NCBI GenBank assembly: GCA_033439265.1
Contig: JAVTVX010000034.1
Span: 18,986,501-19,050,500 of the forward strand
Source: Dillenia suffruticosa
Lineage: Eukaryota > Streptophyta > Magnoliopsida > Dilleniales > Dilleniaceae
Length of the DNA stretch: 64,000 bases
Direction: 5' to 3'
Shown here: positions 47,601 to 57,638 of the stretch, piece after piece
Layout: the number at the start of each line of letters is the position of its first letter
Position numbering within the stretch: the stretch's first letter is position 1
Made by a program: the position numbers and the translations under genes
Notes under the pieces: model-generated
The model's input: the letters and a program-made list of their open reading frames with translations, nothing else
Databases searched by the model: none
What the model was told of the DNA's origin: nothing

Positions 47601-50600
47601 AAAATTAAATACCCATATTCTGTTGTTTGACTCATAATTAGCATAAAGACATAGAGTTACAGCACATGTTATAGAATATCGCACACATTAATTGCTTGAT
47701 TTTTTGGCATTAAGAAATAAGACTTTCTTTTTGAGTTTGAAAAGGACATCTTTTCGAGAATTTCCACATAATCTGTCACTACATGGTGGTGTTTGGTCAA
47801 GGGGTATAGGAATTAGGAATGGGATTGAAACCCATATAAGTTGTTTGGCTTAATGGAATAGGAATGAAAACTCCAAAATATGGGTTTTGTGAAACCCAAA
47901 TAAGATGATAGGTTTTGGTTGAAACCCATGTCTCAAACTCCAAGTCTCTGTCTCTGTGTTATCTCTCTCGGTTCTTTGTTTCACTTTCACACTCTATTCT
48001 CTCCCTTGGCTCACCCAGTTTCGCTCTCTTCTCTTCCATCTCTCCCTCTGTTCATGCCTCTGTCTTTGTTCTCTCTCTCTCTTCTGCGTTCCACCGTTGC
48101 CACCAACCGACCGCCCTTGAATCCCATCGTTGCCACAATCGAAGGCCCTTTCCTATTCTAATCATTGCTCCAAATTGATTCCTGATTCTTGATTGATTTA
48201 TGTACGAATTAATCCAATTTTTTAAATCCTATGGTCTCAGATTCAACTCATGCTCCTCCCAGAAAGGTTTTTTTTCCCAATACCCATTTGGATTTTAAAT
48301 CCAAAAATCAAATTTTCAGTTGATTGGAGATGTTTTTGATCAATTGGGTTTTGATTCTCTTTTTTTTTTTTTTTTTAATTTTTTTAGATTTGCACCAAAA
48401 GTCTGAGTTCGCCGACCACCTAAGATGTGAGGAGAAAGCTGTGTCAATTTGCATGTACAATGGCCTGGCTATTTGTTTTGTAACATCTATCTTATATTTT
48501 TTTGTCACCTATTCAAAGCTAATGAAAATGCCTTTATAAAGAGTGAACCAAGAGGGCAATTTTTTTAATGAAAAAACATTTTAAATCATAAAAATATTTT
48601 TTATTACGATCAAAATTAACAATTACATTATTTCCATTTTGAAAGATATACAAACCAAATATAAACAATGATAATCATATCCATTTTAGAATTTGAACCA
48701 AATAGGGGGTATCAGATTCGAATTCCGTTTCTGATTCCTAAGGTTTTTGATTCTGATTCCAATTCCGATTCCGATTCCCGAGTGCGAACCAAACACCCCC
48801 TATATTCATTCATATATAAATATTTCCTGTTATTTCTACATAATTAGGAGTTGTATTTAATCCTGTTTCCTTTTCCCAAAAAGAACGACAATTAAACCTT
48901 TCAAATTTCATTTCCCAAAAGTCCTATTTATGAAAGATTCGTTACTCTTTGAATTATTTGAGATTAAAAGCATGCTCATGATTATTTATTTACACTACAC
49001 ACATTTATGTATATGTATATATATATATGTAAAATTATGTATGTATAAACGACCTGTACTATGAAGAGGCATACCCCTGTACCTTGTACCATAGAAAGTG
49101 ATGCACCATGTTCCTATACCTGTCCCGCATTCCATAGTGTACCGCAATCCATGTAAGTATGCTCTGTATTACAGTCTTTTGTCTCTAATATGGAGATGTC
49201 TTGTTTGCTGATTTATTTATCTTTGTGAAAAACCTCAAATTTGGATGAAAGCTTAGCATTGGTAACCATGGTGACAAAATAAAAGAATATTACAAGCTTT
49301 AGTCCAATACCAAATTGATAGGTTGTGAATTGGCTGCACCTTTGGTTTACTTGGTTACCTGCTATTCTATTTTCTGATAGTGAAGACTCTTTTTTTTTTT
49401 TCCTCCTTCCGTACCTTGGTAAATTTGCTCATTTTTTGGATGTGATTGTACTTGGTGGGCTTATTTTACTCTCTGCTAGAGTTCTTATCTTTATCCTGTT
49501 TTATAGAAGTACCTAGTCCTTTGTTCCTATTTTCTGCCATGAAGCTTTGTGGTGCCACTGCAGTTTTTCGTTTTAATTCAGTGTTACAGTCCAGATCTTT
49601 CTATCTGTTTTGCAGAGGGACGGGAATTGGTAAGGATACTGCTTGCAGCTGGGGCAGATCCAACTGCCCAAGACAGCCAGCAGCGGACTGTTCTGCATAC
49701 AGCGGCGATGGCTAATGATGTTGAATTAGTAAAGGTAAAACAGAAAATAAAGAGTTTTTCTGTAAAATCATTCATTAATAGTGGTGTTTTTCCTTTGGAA
49801 GTTTATACATCAAATTTTCATGTTATTAATGTGTAACCATTCATCTAATAAGGTAATATTTGTTAGTCGTATTTATAGTTTTTTTTATACAAAGATCTGT
49901 TTGTTATTGATATTGAAATAAGTACAATTCTAAATTGTTTGATGGATTGAATGAACTTTTACACTATTTTCGTGCTATGGCCTGTTCCTGGTTATAAGTT
50001 GTCCAATTTTTGAAAAGCTTATGCAGGGTTAGTATGACAGATTATCTTATGTATTTTTTTTTCCAACATTGGTGTCCCTTTTAAATATATTTTGGACATT
50101 CATTAATACAAATCATGCTCTTTAATTGTAAGGATAGTCACATGTTTTTATAAGTTGCATGAGTTGTCTTCTGGGCATCTCAACACTTGTGATTCAATTT
50201 TATTTTATTTTGATTTTTATTCCATTCCTCATTTCATATTTTTTTTACTTGCGGTGGAATTTGACTACTCAGGACTGTCATATGCCTTTATCACTAGCAA
50301 TCTGGTTTTCAGCGTGTGATCTTGAAAAATTATGGTGCAGATCATTCTTGGTGCTGGTGTTGACGTAAACATCAGGAACGTACATAATACAATACCTCTT
50401 CATGTTGCGTTGGCAAGAGGTGCTAAGACTTGTGTTGGGTTTCTCTTAGCAGCTGGAGCAAACTGTAACTTGCAGGTGTGTTTTCTCTTTCTTTAAACAA
50501 ATATATATATTGATATTTTAGCTAGCATAATCTTCTCTACATGCATAATATGAAATGGGTTAGATATGGTTGTGACATGCCCAAATACTTTAGACAGGTT

Positions 50601-53600
50601 GATAATTCAGCTTCTGCCTGCCAATTTCTTCTCAAATTTCTCAAGCCAGTTCTATACTATCCCTACTATGTGCTACAGGTCGAAGGCCTAAGTAGTTTGT
50701 TGGTAATCGACTTTTGAAGGCCTAAGTATTTTGTTGGTAATCGACTTTCTTTGCATTAAAAGGATTTTATCAGAAAAGATCAACCCATTTCTGCTGTGAT
50801 TGGTGTTGGATGGGCATCTAGATTTGTTCTAACAACTGTATGAAACATATTCTCTCCATGTTATATAGTATTTGTTTCATTATTCAGCTTTAGGAAATAA
50901 TACAAAAACACATACTTGCTTGCCTACCTGTGTTTGTATGTACACACATATTTCTTTTATATGTCAAGATCTTAAAATTAGCTTCATTCCATTTAAATGA
51001 TAGATTATAATATCTTTCAATCCTAATATGAATGCTAGATATGGACAAATAGTTGCTGGAATTCTAGTGTGCCTGGGTATGAGATTTATCTTGGAAAGGC
51101 CAGCGCCCTGCACTGTGCTTGTGAGGTTTCCCGCACATAAATAGAGAAAAGTTGTAGAACACAAAGGGAAATAAACCAAGTACAAGAAGCTATGGGCATG
51201 AAAAGTAGATAACAGAGCATGCCCAACAATATTAATAGTATCCAAAAATGGTAATAAGTTAACCCACACACATATAATGAAATAATTCCATGAAAATGGA
51301 GAAGATTTTTTTTTTGTTGGGGGGGGGGAGGTTGTAGTCAGCCTTTAATTTCTGTTTAATTTTGTTGTCTTCCTCCCTTCACCTATGGAGGCTTGGGGGT
51401 TTCATTTCCTGCAGAGTCAGGGTCCTCACCTGTTGTAATACTCTTTTCTTTTTTTTTTTTTTTCTTTAGTATGTACATTTATTATTTTGTAATAATTTTG
51501 TATTTTTTAATCTAATTAAGAAAAGAATTATTTTTTGTTACTTAATTTTTCCATATGGTCATAACTCCGCAATATTTAGCAATAAATGTTGCATAAACAA
51601 CTGCTGTTGTTAACAGGAGGCCTTGGTTGCACATAATTTCAGACTACTTGCACCAGAAAAATAAATAAATAAATAAATAAATAAATAAAAAATAAATAGT
51701 AGTGCAGGCTCGCCACTATAATCACCACCCAGCCAAAACTTAGTCCTATCCATAAATTGTGGCAATGAAAATTGGTCTTTTATCTCCCATAAACCTGCAT
51801 CTCCCATCTTTCTTGGCCAACCAAATATGTAAAAGGATTAAAAGAATGTAGGGCTCTTGATCAGTACAAGCGTTTAACAATTCCAAGCTTAGATCTCTTC
51901 AATACCTAATCAATACAGCTATTGATATCCTATTAATCCAACAGCAATGCAAATGAAGATGGTTAGGGGGCCTCCCTCCTGCTTGCACAAGGTATATCTA
52001 TCAACCAAGGGATGTGCTATTCAAAAGAAAGAGCAACTCATGATGGGATGCTATTGATAGCTATGTTTGTGTTCCTTAGCTTATTCCACATCCTAGCTAT
52101 TGTGTTTCTCTTTTTCTTGCTTTGCTCTTCTTAATGCTACTGCAGGGATGTGGTTGCTTCATTGGCATCGTCTCTTGTATTCTTCTATATCCCTCCCTAC
52201 ATGATAATCAATGCCTTATTCGTAATCACAATAAACACATGAATTCTTTAATTACTCATTTATTGCAATTGCAATTTCTTCAACTTTGCAGAACTATTTA
52301 TCTTTAGTGCACAGAAGTACTTTCTGGATTTATAGTGCCATTGATATTTTGGAAAAGTGTGTTTCTTCTTGTGTATTGGGAAAAGAAATAACTCTGGTCT
52401 CTTGTCATTGTATTTTCTTACATGAGATGCTCTCTCATTATTTGTCAGGATGATGAAGGTGATAATGCTTTCCATATAGCAGCTGATGCAGCAAAAATGA
52501 TACGTGAAAATCTTAAGTGGATCATTGTGATGCTTAAGTATCCAGATGCTGCTGTTGAAGTTAGAAACCACAGGCAAGGGTGACCTATTTCCAAACGCTC
52601 AATTATTTTGAGGTGGAATTTCATTATTTCACTTTATTAAATCTATAATTGTTGGAATACAGTGGGAAAACACTGCGGGATTATTTGGAAGCACTTCCAA
52701 GGGAATGGATTTCTGAAGATCTAATGGAAGCCCTTAATGAGAAGGGAGTGCATTTGTCGCCGACAATGTGAGTGAATGCTATAAAATTTTGGTTAATAAT
52801 CAATTAATTCTGCTTTTTTGTCAAATGTTGATACGTTCTTGTATCCTACATGATAAATCAATAGCTGAGATTTATTTGACATCTTGCTCTTGAATTGCAG
52901 ATTTGAAGTGGGTGACTGGGTGAAGTTTAAAAGAAGTGTCACGACTCCGACACATGGGTGGCAAGGTGCAAACTGTAAGAGTGTTGGATTTGTACAGAGT
53001 GTCTTGGACAAGGACAATCTTGCTGTGTCATTTTGTTCTGGAGAGGCTCGTGTATTGGCAAATGAAGTGATAAAGATGATCCCACTGGACAGAGGGCAGC
53101 ATGTGCGACTTAAACCAGATGTCAAAGAGCCAAGGTTTGATTTGATATGGTCTTTATATAGATCTGAAATATTTCTGTCCCTACTAAAAACAAGTTTGTT
53201 GAACATAAAAGTTCTCACGTGCCTCCCAAACTTTTATTGAATCCGTATTTTTGTATTTTCCATGAAGCTACTTTGGGTATCTAAATGACATCTAGTTGTA
53301 CTAATAAATTGATTTTCCTCAAGCTGTTTTGACATATTCTTTTGCAGATAAGCTATCTGTTACCTGTTATTTTAGATGCTAATCCACTTAATAATAGTTT
53401 AAGTTTAATAGAGCAGTGAGGGTCTGAAAATAAGACTAAAATATTTAAGAATGATTAAATACTTGTTACAACTTAGAATGGTATTGATGTCACCCTGTTG
53501 CCATTGTGGCTGTTAGGTGATTAGATAAACCATTCTAGCTTTATAATAAAAAGAGCAAAGAACATTCAGAAAAAAATTCTTTGGTGCTTGGCTCTTCTAC

Positions 53601-56600
53601 GATAGAAATTAAGGGAAAAAGTTTTGGTTTGATGTTCAGAAAATGTAGGCTCTTTTTTGCATGGGCTATTGAAAAGTTTATTTTTATCATTGTTGCACCC
53701 TCAAGGATTATGGTCGTGCACATGTGGTGCATCCTTGGATTTGATTTGCCATGTTTTCTGATTAATGCTTTTGTAAGCATGTAGCTGCACTTTGTAGTCT
53801 TGCTCTATTCAAGGCTATGCAGCTGCTTGCATCTTGTCATTTCTGCTTGTGTTACCCAATGTGCTTTAATCCTTGTTTGATGGTCAGGATATGTAGGAGA
53901 GGGAACAAAAAATATATGTTCATAGAGTATAACTACCAGAAATTTATGTTGACTGTCAGTATTTCAAGTTGTTAACTTCCTGCCTGAAGCCTAAAGAGTT
54001 GTCTGTTTTCCTTAAATGGTCAAAACTTTTTCTTTTTTGTGTGGGGGCTGCTCATCTGGCAATGGCTCTATTATGCTCTTTGGGCATTAAGATAAGGTGG
54101 TACTGTGATTGATACTTCTATTCATTCCTATCTATTCTGGTTTCTTAGATGTTAGAATCAATCCACTACTGGTGCAACCGGGACTTTAGAGACCCTGTAC
54201 TCTTCAGACTTCTTTGAAGATGGGACTCTTTCTTGTCTTTTTAACTTGATCTTCTTTGAAGAAATTGTTGTTACAATTAAACTCTGCTATCCAACTGATT
54301 TTTTTTTAGTTGATTTGTCCTAAAACCTATCTGTATGTGGTGTATAAACAGTAGCTCATACATAACTGAGATTAGAATAATCATCTACCTTCTCAGGTTT
54401 GGATGGCGCGGTCAGTCACGTGACAGTATTGGTACAGTTTTGTGTGTGGATGATGATGGGATTTTACGCGTTGGATTTCCAGGAGCATCTAGAGGATGGA
54501 AAGCAGATCCTGCAGAAATGGAACGGGTTGAAGAATTCAAAGTTGGTGATTGGGTGCGCATTCGCCCAACACTCACAACTGCAAAACATGGTTTAGGTGC
54601 TGTAACTCCTGGGAGCATTGGCATTGTTTACTGTATCAGACCCGATAATAGTCTTCTTTTAGAATTAAGCTATCTTCCAAATCCCTGGCATTGTGAACCG
54701 GAGGAAGTAGAGCCCGTGACCCCTTTCAAGGTGGGGAAGTTTCTATCTCATTGTTCACACTTGATCATATGTTCATTATTATTGTTGTTGTTGTTGTTGT
54801 TTGTTTATCTTTGTTTGCTTGTGTTTGATATAGAAGGGGAAATTTTCTATTCCTTATTCTTCTACTGCTACGACTACTGCTACTGTTTTTAAAATTTTTA
54901 TTTTGCTTTGTTGTCTTCAGCACTGATGATGTCTGTCTGAAATTTGTAGATTGATGACAGGGTATGTGTGAAGCGATCTGTTGCAGAGCCTAGATATGCT
55001 TGGGGTGGTGAAACACATCACAGCGTGGGAAGAATAAGTGAAATAGAGAGTGATGGTCTCTTAATAATTGAAATTCCTGGACGTCCATTACCATGGCAAG
55101 CTGATCCCTCCGACATGGAAAAGGTGGAGGATTTCCAGGTAACATTCGCTTTCAAATTTTTAGTTTGTTCATGATGCAGCTTGGAAATTGGGTTAGACAT
55201 AACCATGTCTTGTTGTTGCATTATGTGCAGGTTGGAGATTGGGTTAGAGTCAAAGCTTCAGTTCTGTCCCCAATATATGGATGGGAAGACATCACAAGAA
55301 ATAGTATCGGCATAATTCACAGCTTGGAGGTGGACGGTGATATGGGTATTGCCTTCTGCTTCAGAAGCAAACCCTTCCGTTGTTCTGTGACTGACGTGGA
55401 GAAAGTTCTGCCTTTTGAAATGGGACAAGAAATTCATGTGATGCCTTCTGTTTCTCAGCCATGTCTTGGATGGTCAAATGAAAGTCCAGCCACGGTTGGG
55501 AAAATTGCGAGAATTGACATGGATGGAGCTTTGAACGTGAGTTTTTATTTTATTTTTTATCTTTTTTATCTTTTATCCCCCCCCATCTCTTAAGTGTGTT
55601 TTTTAACAACCATTGGTTCTTTTATTCTACCGTACTTATTGAAATTTTGTATAGATACTAAAGTACATCATGAGTTCAGCTTAAAATGATAAGATCCTTT
55701 CTTTTTTAGTCAAGTGATACTAAAGTAGTTGGTTTGGCATCACCATATGGCTAGTTTATGTACTCAGTCATGGAAATGATCCTGAAAAGTGTTGCTGAAC
55801 CAAGTCCCAGCTTGTCTTGGCCACGTGTGGCCAGATGGAATATTGGATGGATGGAACTTGCACCATGAAATGGGAAAATTTTAATCTTAGGAGTAAGAAT
55901 TGAAAAGTCATTCTGGCATTATTTTAACTAATGATTGCACTTACCATCGTTTTATATATTTTTCTTAGTACTTACCATCGTTTTATGTATTTTTCTTAGT
56001 TGAAGTACAACCATATTTATTTATTTATTTGTTTGCTTTTGGTTGATTCGGAGGCCCATGGGCCTATGATTACATAACATGGGACAATTCTTCCCATACA
56101 ATCACAAAATAAACTGGACTTATTAGTCCTCGAACCTGCTTCCTAAGGCAGGTAACCGGGTGCACATCTGCGAGGTTCTCTGTTTTGTGTGAAGTATAAA
56201 CTATATTTATTCAGACTGCAGAAAAATGAACTCTCTACTAGCGTACAACTTTCAAGATTATAACAGAGCACATGCTTTGACACGTTTTCAAAATTGTAGG
56301 GACTTGACTGAATCTTATATTAGAGACCCCAGTAGAATGACTCTATAATGGAGAACTTTGGTAAGGGTGGTTTTATTCAGTCATTTGTTTTCTGTGTAGG
56401 TCAAGGTGGCCGGCAGGCTGAGTCTGTGGAAAGTTTCTCCTGGGGATGCTGAGCGACTTTCCGGATTTGAAGTTGGTGATTGGGTTCGCTCGAAGCCCAG
56501 CTTGGGAACTAGACCAAGTTATGATTGGAACAGTATAGGGAAGGAAAGTTTTGCTGTGGTGCACAGCATTCAAGATACTGGTTATCTTGAGCTTGCTTGC

Positions 56601-57638
56601 TGCTTCCGAAAGGGTCGGTGGATTACTCATTACACTGATGTAGAGAAGGTTCCTAGTTTCAAAATTGGACAGCATGTGAGGTTCCGAGTTGGAATCACAG
56701 AGCCAAGATGGGGCTGGAGAGGTGCTCAGCCTGATTCACGTGGCATTGTAACTGGTGTCCATGCTGATGGAGAAGTTAGAGTGGCATTCTTTGGCTTGCC
56801 AGGGCTGTGGAAGGGAGATCCTGCAGATCTTGAGATAGAGAACATGTTTGAAGTGGGAGAGTGGGTGAGATTGAGAGAGCACACAAGTAGTTGGAAATCC
56901 ATTGGGCCAGGAAATATTGGCATTGTACAAGGAATAGGATATGAAGGCAATCAGTGGGATGGGAATATTTTTGTTGCCTTCTGTGGTGAGCAAGAAAGAT
57001 GGGTGGGTCCAGCCTCCAATCTTGAAAGAACCCCCAAGCTGATGGTTGGGCAAAAGGTCAGGGTCAAATTTTCTGTCAAGCAACCCAGATTTGGGTGGTC
57101 AGGCCACAGTCATGTGAGTGTGGGGACCATATCAGCTATTGATGCTGATGGAAAACTCAGAATTTATACCCCTGTTGGATCTAAAGCTTGGATGCTAGAC
57201 CCATCGGAAGTAGAACTTGTGGAAGAAGAGGAGTTATGCATTGGAGACTGGGTTAGGGCCAAAACATCAGTCTCAACTCCAACTTACCAGTGGGGGGAAG
57301 TCAATAGTTCAAGCATCGGTGTGGTGCACAGAATGGAAAGTGGAGAACTTTGGGTGGCATTTTGCTTCTTGGAGAAGCTATGGTTGTGCAAGGCATGGGA
57401 AATGGAGAAGATAAGGCCATTTAAAGTTGGTGACAAGGTGAGAATCAGAGAAGGGGTGGTGACCCCACGTTGGGGCTGGGGGATGGAGACACATGCTAGC
57501 AAAGGACGAGTAGTGGGTGTGGATGCAAATGGGAAACTTAGAATTAAATTCCAGTGGCGGGAGGGAAGACCATGGATTGGTGATCCTGCTGATGTTGTTC
57601 TTGATGAGACCTCTACTGGCTCTGGTGGCCCTTCATGA
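27188..57638 (+). CDS. KEG: E3 ubiquitin ligase KEEP ON GOING (RING-kinase-ankyrin-HERC2-like)
   Basis: Known role: KEG ubiquitinates ABI5 and related bZIP factors, restraining abscisic-acid responses; it acts at the trans-Golgi/early endosome. Sixteen exons join in phase: 27188-27909, 29947-30309, 30428-30658, 30881-31003, 31114-31450, 31538-31695, 42111-42268, 49616-49734, 50341-50475, 52449-52573, 52663-52767, 52901-53134, 54397-54730, 54950-55138, 55231-55536, 56400-57638. They give 1,625 residues without a stop, the length I recall for Arabidopsis KEG. Domains: C3HC4 RING (C6, C9, C25, H27, C30, C33, C48, C51); acidic linker (88-103); kinase (about 135-450) with VAVKK Lys170 but MNLKPSN and SDYG in place of HRDLKPxN and DFG; ankyrin repeats (about 505-835); then HERC2-like repeats from about 861 to the end, each with a VGDWVR or IGDRV start and a GW core. 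Intron 10 uses a GC donor. Introns 6 and 7 are swollen by transposons. No in-frame ATG precedes the chosen start in the leader. Confidence 0.97.
27910..29946 (+). other. KEG intron 1
   Basis: Splits the kinase domain between its N and C lobes. I see no repeat or gene in it; the 28059-28253 frame has no motif. The donor GTTTAA is weak, but the reading frame and the conserved LEQILRYGADIARG across the junction require it. Confidence 0.7.
32053..32201 (+). repeat. SINE, family S copy 3, in KEG intron 6
   Basis: Flanked by AAGAAAGGTTTATCTCTT (32035-32052) and AAGAAAGGTTTCTCTCTT (32202-32219), an 18-bp target duplication with one mismatch. The body matches the 3' two-thirds of the copies at 18224 and 20484 on the opposite strand: GGGAGAGCCAACC, CCGGATTAGTCGG and an end GCACC plus A-run. 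The tRNA-like head is largely missing, so it is 5'-truncated. Confidence 0.85.
33170..33559 (+). pseudogene. copia 3 integrase, first part
   Basis: Frames give NDIVYLMKESFEFFSIVYKL, EEIKTQL, then YTPQSNGVQ-like text (normally YTPQQNGVAERKNR) near 33450, and MNV-x-x-SFWSD-like text at 33520-33545. The run stops where the LINE begins and resumes after it at 36560. Confidence 0.75.
33560..36559 (-). mobile_element. RTE-type LINE, near full length, dead
   Basis: A 3.0-kb minus-strand element inserted into the copia 3 integrase, flanked by TCAAT at 33555-33559 and 36560-36564. Near its 5' side (about 36260-36120) the frame gives NIRTLTNKLVEIGEVITR and IYIMCLQET, the start of the LINE endonuclease. 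At 35025-35237 it gives KTLKKMKNNKSIGPDVVRIE and VWKCLDEI, the RT entry segment. At about 34960-34820 it gives SHTMKLWKRMMEHRLR and SQNQFGFIL, the RT core. The 3' end is a TTG-rich tail (CAACAACAAACAAAC on the plus strand), typical of plant RTE elements. Stops and frameshifts are frequent. Confidence 0.85.
36565..37312 (+). pseudogene. copia 3 integrase end and linker
   Basis: Text resumes with CYAINYMLLF, IPHSILFPNASSSS, FPPGVILEYFWVCFVH (normally LPPRVFGCTCFVH) and FLGYSKV. Then come SSSSDSYPY and LTYNHFSLSYYSLFLSIAPI, matching the pre-RT linker of plant copia elements (YDHLSPSYYSFLSS), and MNGAHELV (normally NGTWELV). Confidence 0.75.
37165..37312 (+). repeat. 103-bp tandem duplication split by copia 4
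   Basis: Unit 1 is 37165-37267. Unit 2 starts at 37268 (GGGGATATGAACATTATAA) and runs to 37312, where copia 4 begins; its remainder is 40523-40580. With the 5-bp target counted once, unit 2 is 45+58 = 103 bp, equal to unit 1. Both contain AATGGTGCTCATGAACTTGT and TTGTTGTTGGTTGTCAATGA. Confidence 0.85.
37313..38067 (+). repeat. 5' LTR of copia element 4
   Basis: Begins TGTTGAAAGTGACGATG and ends TTTCAACA. Collinear with 39757-40517 with few differences. AACCTATAAATAAGACTCC near 37770 looks like the TATA region that would drive the element. Confidence 0.92.
38084..38870 (+). pseudogene. copia 4 gag, one or two in-frame stops
   Basis: After a stop near 38118 the frame is open from 38163 to 38456, then a single TAA, then open again in the same frame from 38457. 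It shows NFEQWKMQDDGI, CPNAKAVWDTLEGLYGN, ISKFQRGDKTLSQVFGNL (UBN2 gag features) and a CCHC knuckle CSHCKRIGHTKERCWDLHP at about 38730-38785. Compared with the other gag relics here it is well preserved, in line with the similar LTRs. Confidence 0.85.
38871..39500 (+). pseudogene. copia 4 integrase fragments
   Basis: In frame with the gag relic the text jumps to REGYKYIITFIDNLSKYTWV (integrase core, normally YFVTFIDDYSRYTWVY), so protease and the integrase zinc-binding part are deleted. A second fragment from 39267 gives NFKHLRTFGCVCYI and CIFLGYGPRKNEYICYN, the integrase C-terminal block. After this the sequence runs to the polypurine tract with a Lys/Arg-rich frame. Confidence 0.8.
39757..40517 (+). 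repeat. 3' LTR of copia element 4
   Basis: Starts TGTTGAAAGTGACG directly after the polypurine tract and ends TTTCAATA, with the final CA changed to TA. Confidence 0.92.
40600..40995 (+). pseudogene. copia 3 RT start fused to RNase H end
   Basis: At about 40615-40755 the text is GFDYSRAFSLLAKITYVQV and, frameshifted, an FLHG-like end (the first strand of copia RT). Without the catalytic part it passes into MVPMELRCDNQAICNPVFQS, RTKHIKVDSHFVREKLIAK, the RNase H C-terminal half, then the 3' LTR. An internal deletion near 40755 removed most of RT. Confidence 0.8.
42816..43210. mobile_element. GC-rich hAT-like MITE in KEG intron 7
   Basis: Inverted ends: TAGAGATGGGACTGGGC on the left and, read in reverse, TAGAGATAGGACCAGTCC on the right. 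Flanking 8-mers TATTGAGG (42808-42815) and GATTTAGG (43211-43218) agree at six of eight positions, fitting a hAT 8-bp duplication. The 395-bp body is built from degenerate CCGGCCC, GGTTCC and AACCGG blocks on both strands around a central T-run. The 137-codon minus-strand frame over it is composition driven. Confidence 0.75.
43735..43768. repeat. (TC)n microsatellite
   Basis: Uninterrupted TC dinucleotide run in KEG intron 7. Confidence 0.9.
44497..44603. repeat. (GA)n/(TA)n compound microsatellite
   Basis: GA run at 44497-44513, TATATG-rich spacer, then TA run followed by a GA run to 44603. The open frames on both strands here are repeat artefacts. Confidence 0.9.
45650..47460 (-). pseudogene. 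Ty3/gypsy gag-protease relic
   Basis: On the minus strand, gag-like text (47449-47153, Pro/Gln-rich with PICKKLEPQPP) is followed by further gag text to about 46450 and then, at 46072-45830, MGLTLEAHPNPYNAAWIND, VCHVLLGCPRLYDQRANYD. The last part is the pepsin-like protease region of plant gypsy elements (PHPxPYxxxW, CHxLLGRPWQYD). At about 45705 the text FDRVKFF-x-DGEK resembles the extreme end of the gypsy polyprotein, so RT and integrase seem deleted. It is in KEG intron 7, opposite to KEG. Confidence 0.7.
46303..46443. repeat. 71-bp tandem duplication in the gypsy relic
   Basis: Two copies, 46303-46373 and 46374-46443, both starting CACTTTCCTTCCTAGCC and ending ACTATATAAGTGAC, with about ten differences. 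Confidence 0.9.
47785..48800. mobile_element. TIR element, Harbinger/Tourist-like candidate
   Basis: Ends are inverted: GGTGGTGTTTGGTCAAG on the left and, read in reverse, GGGGGTGTTTGGTTCGC on the right. Possible 3-bp target sites are CAT and TAT. The outer parts carry repeated GGAATNGGAATG and GATTCCGATTCC motifs. The interior (47935-48160) is a CT-rich low-complexity stretch. No transposase is visible. The superfamily call rests on the GGTGTTTGG end and the short target site, so it is tentative; the inverted ends are clear. Confidence 0.55.
50682..50749. repeat. 34-bp tandem duplication in KEG intron 9
   Basis: GAAGGCCTAAGTA(G/T)TTTGTT and the following TGGTAATCGACTTT occur twice in direct succession. 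Confidence 0.9.
51306..51336. other. Homopolymer T and G runs in KEG intron 9
   Basis: A T-run directly followed by GTTGGGGGGGGGAGG. I see no gene. The rest of intron 9 (50476-52448) also holds an AAAT tetranucleotide run at 51658-51697 and no recognised transposon. Confidence 0.6.
51658..51697. repeat. (AAAT)n microsatellite
   Basis: About nine AAAT units with one interruption, in KEG intron 9. Confidence 0.9.
55938..55999. repeat. 31-bp tandem duplication in KEG intron 15
   Basis: CTTACCATCGTTTTAT(A/G)TAT and TTTTCTTAGT occur twice in succession. Confidence 0.9.
56035..56170 (-). repeat. SINE-like element in KEG intron 15
   Basis: On the minus strand CACCCGGTTACCTGCC is followed by GCAGGTTCGAGGA, a good tRNA B box, then a body with GTCCCATG and CCCATGGGCC palindromic blocks. 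The head matches the 3' part of a tRNA-type promoter, and the A box is weak. Ends are approximate. It differs from family S. Confidence 0.4.

Noticed and set aside
52793..53218. 141-codon minus-strand frame
   Set aside because: Antisense shadow of KEG exon 12.
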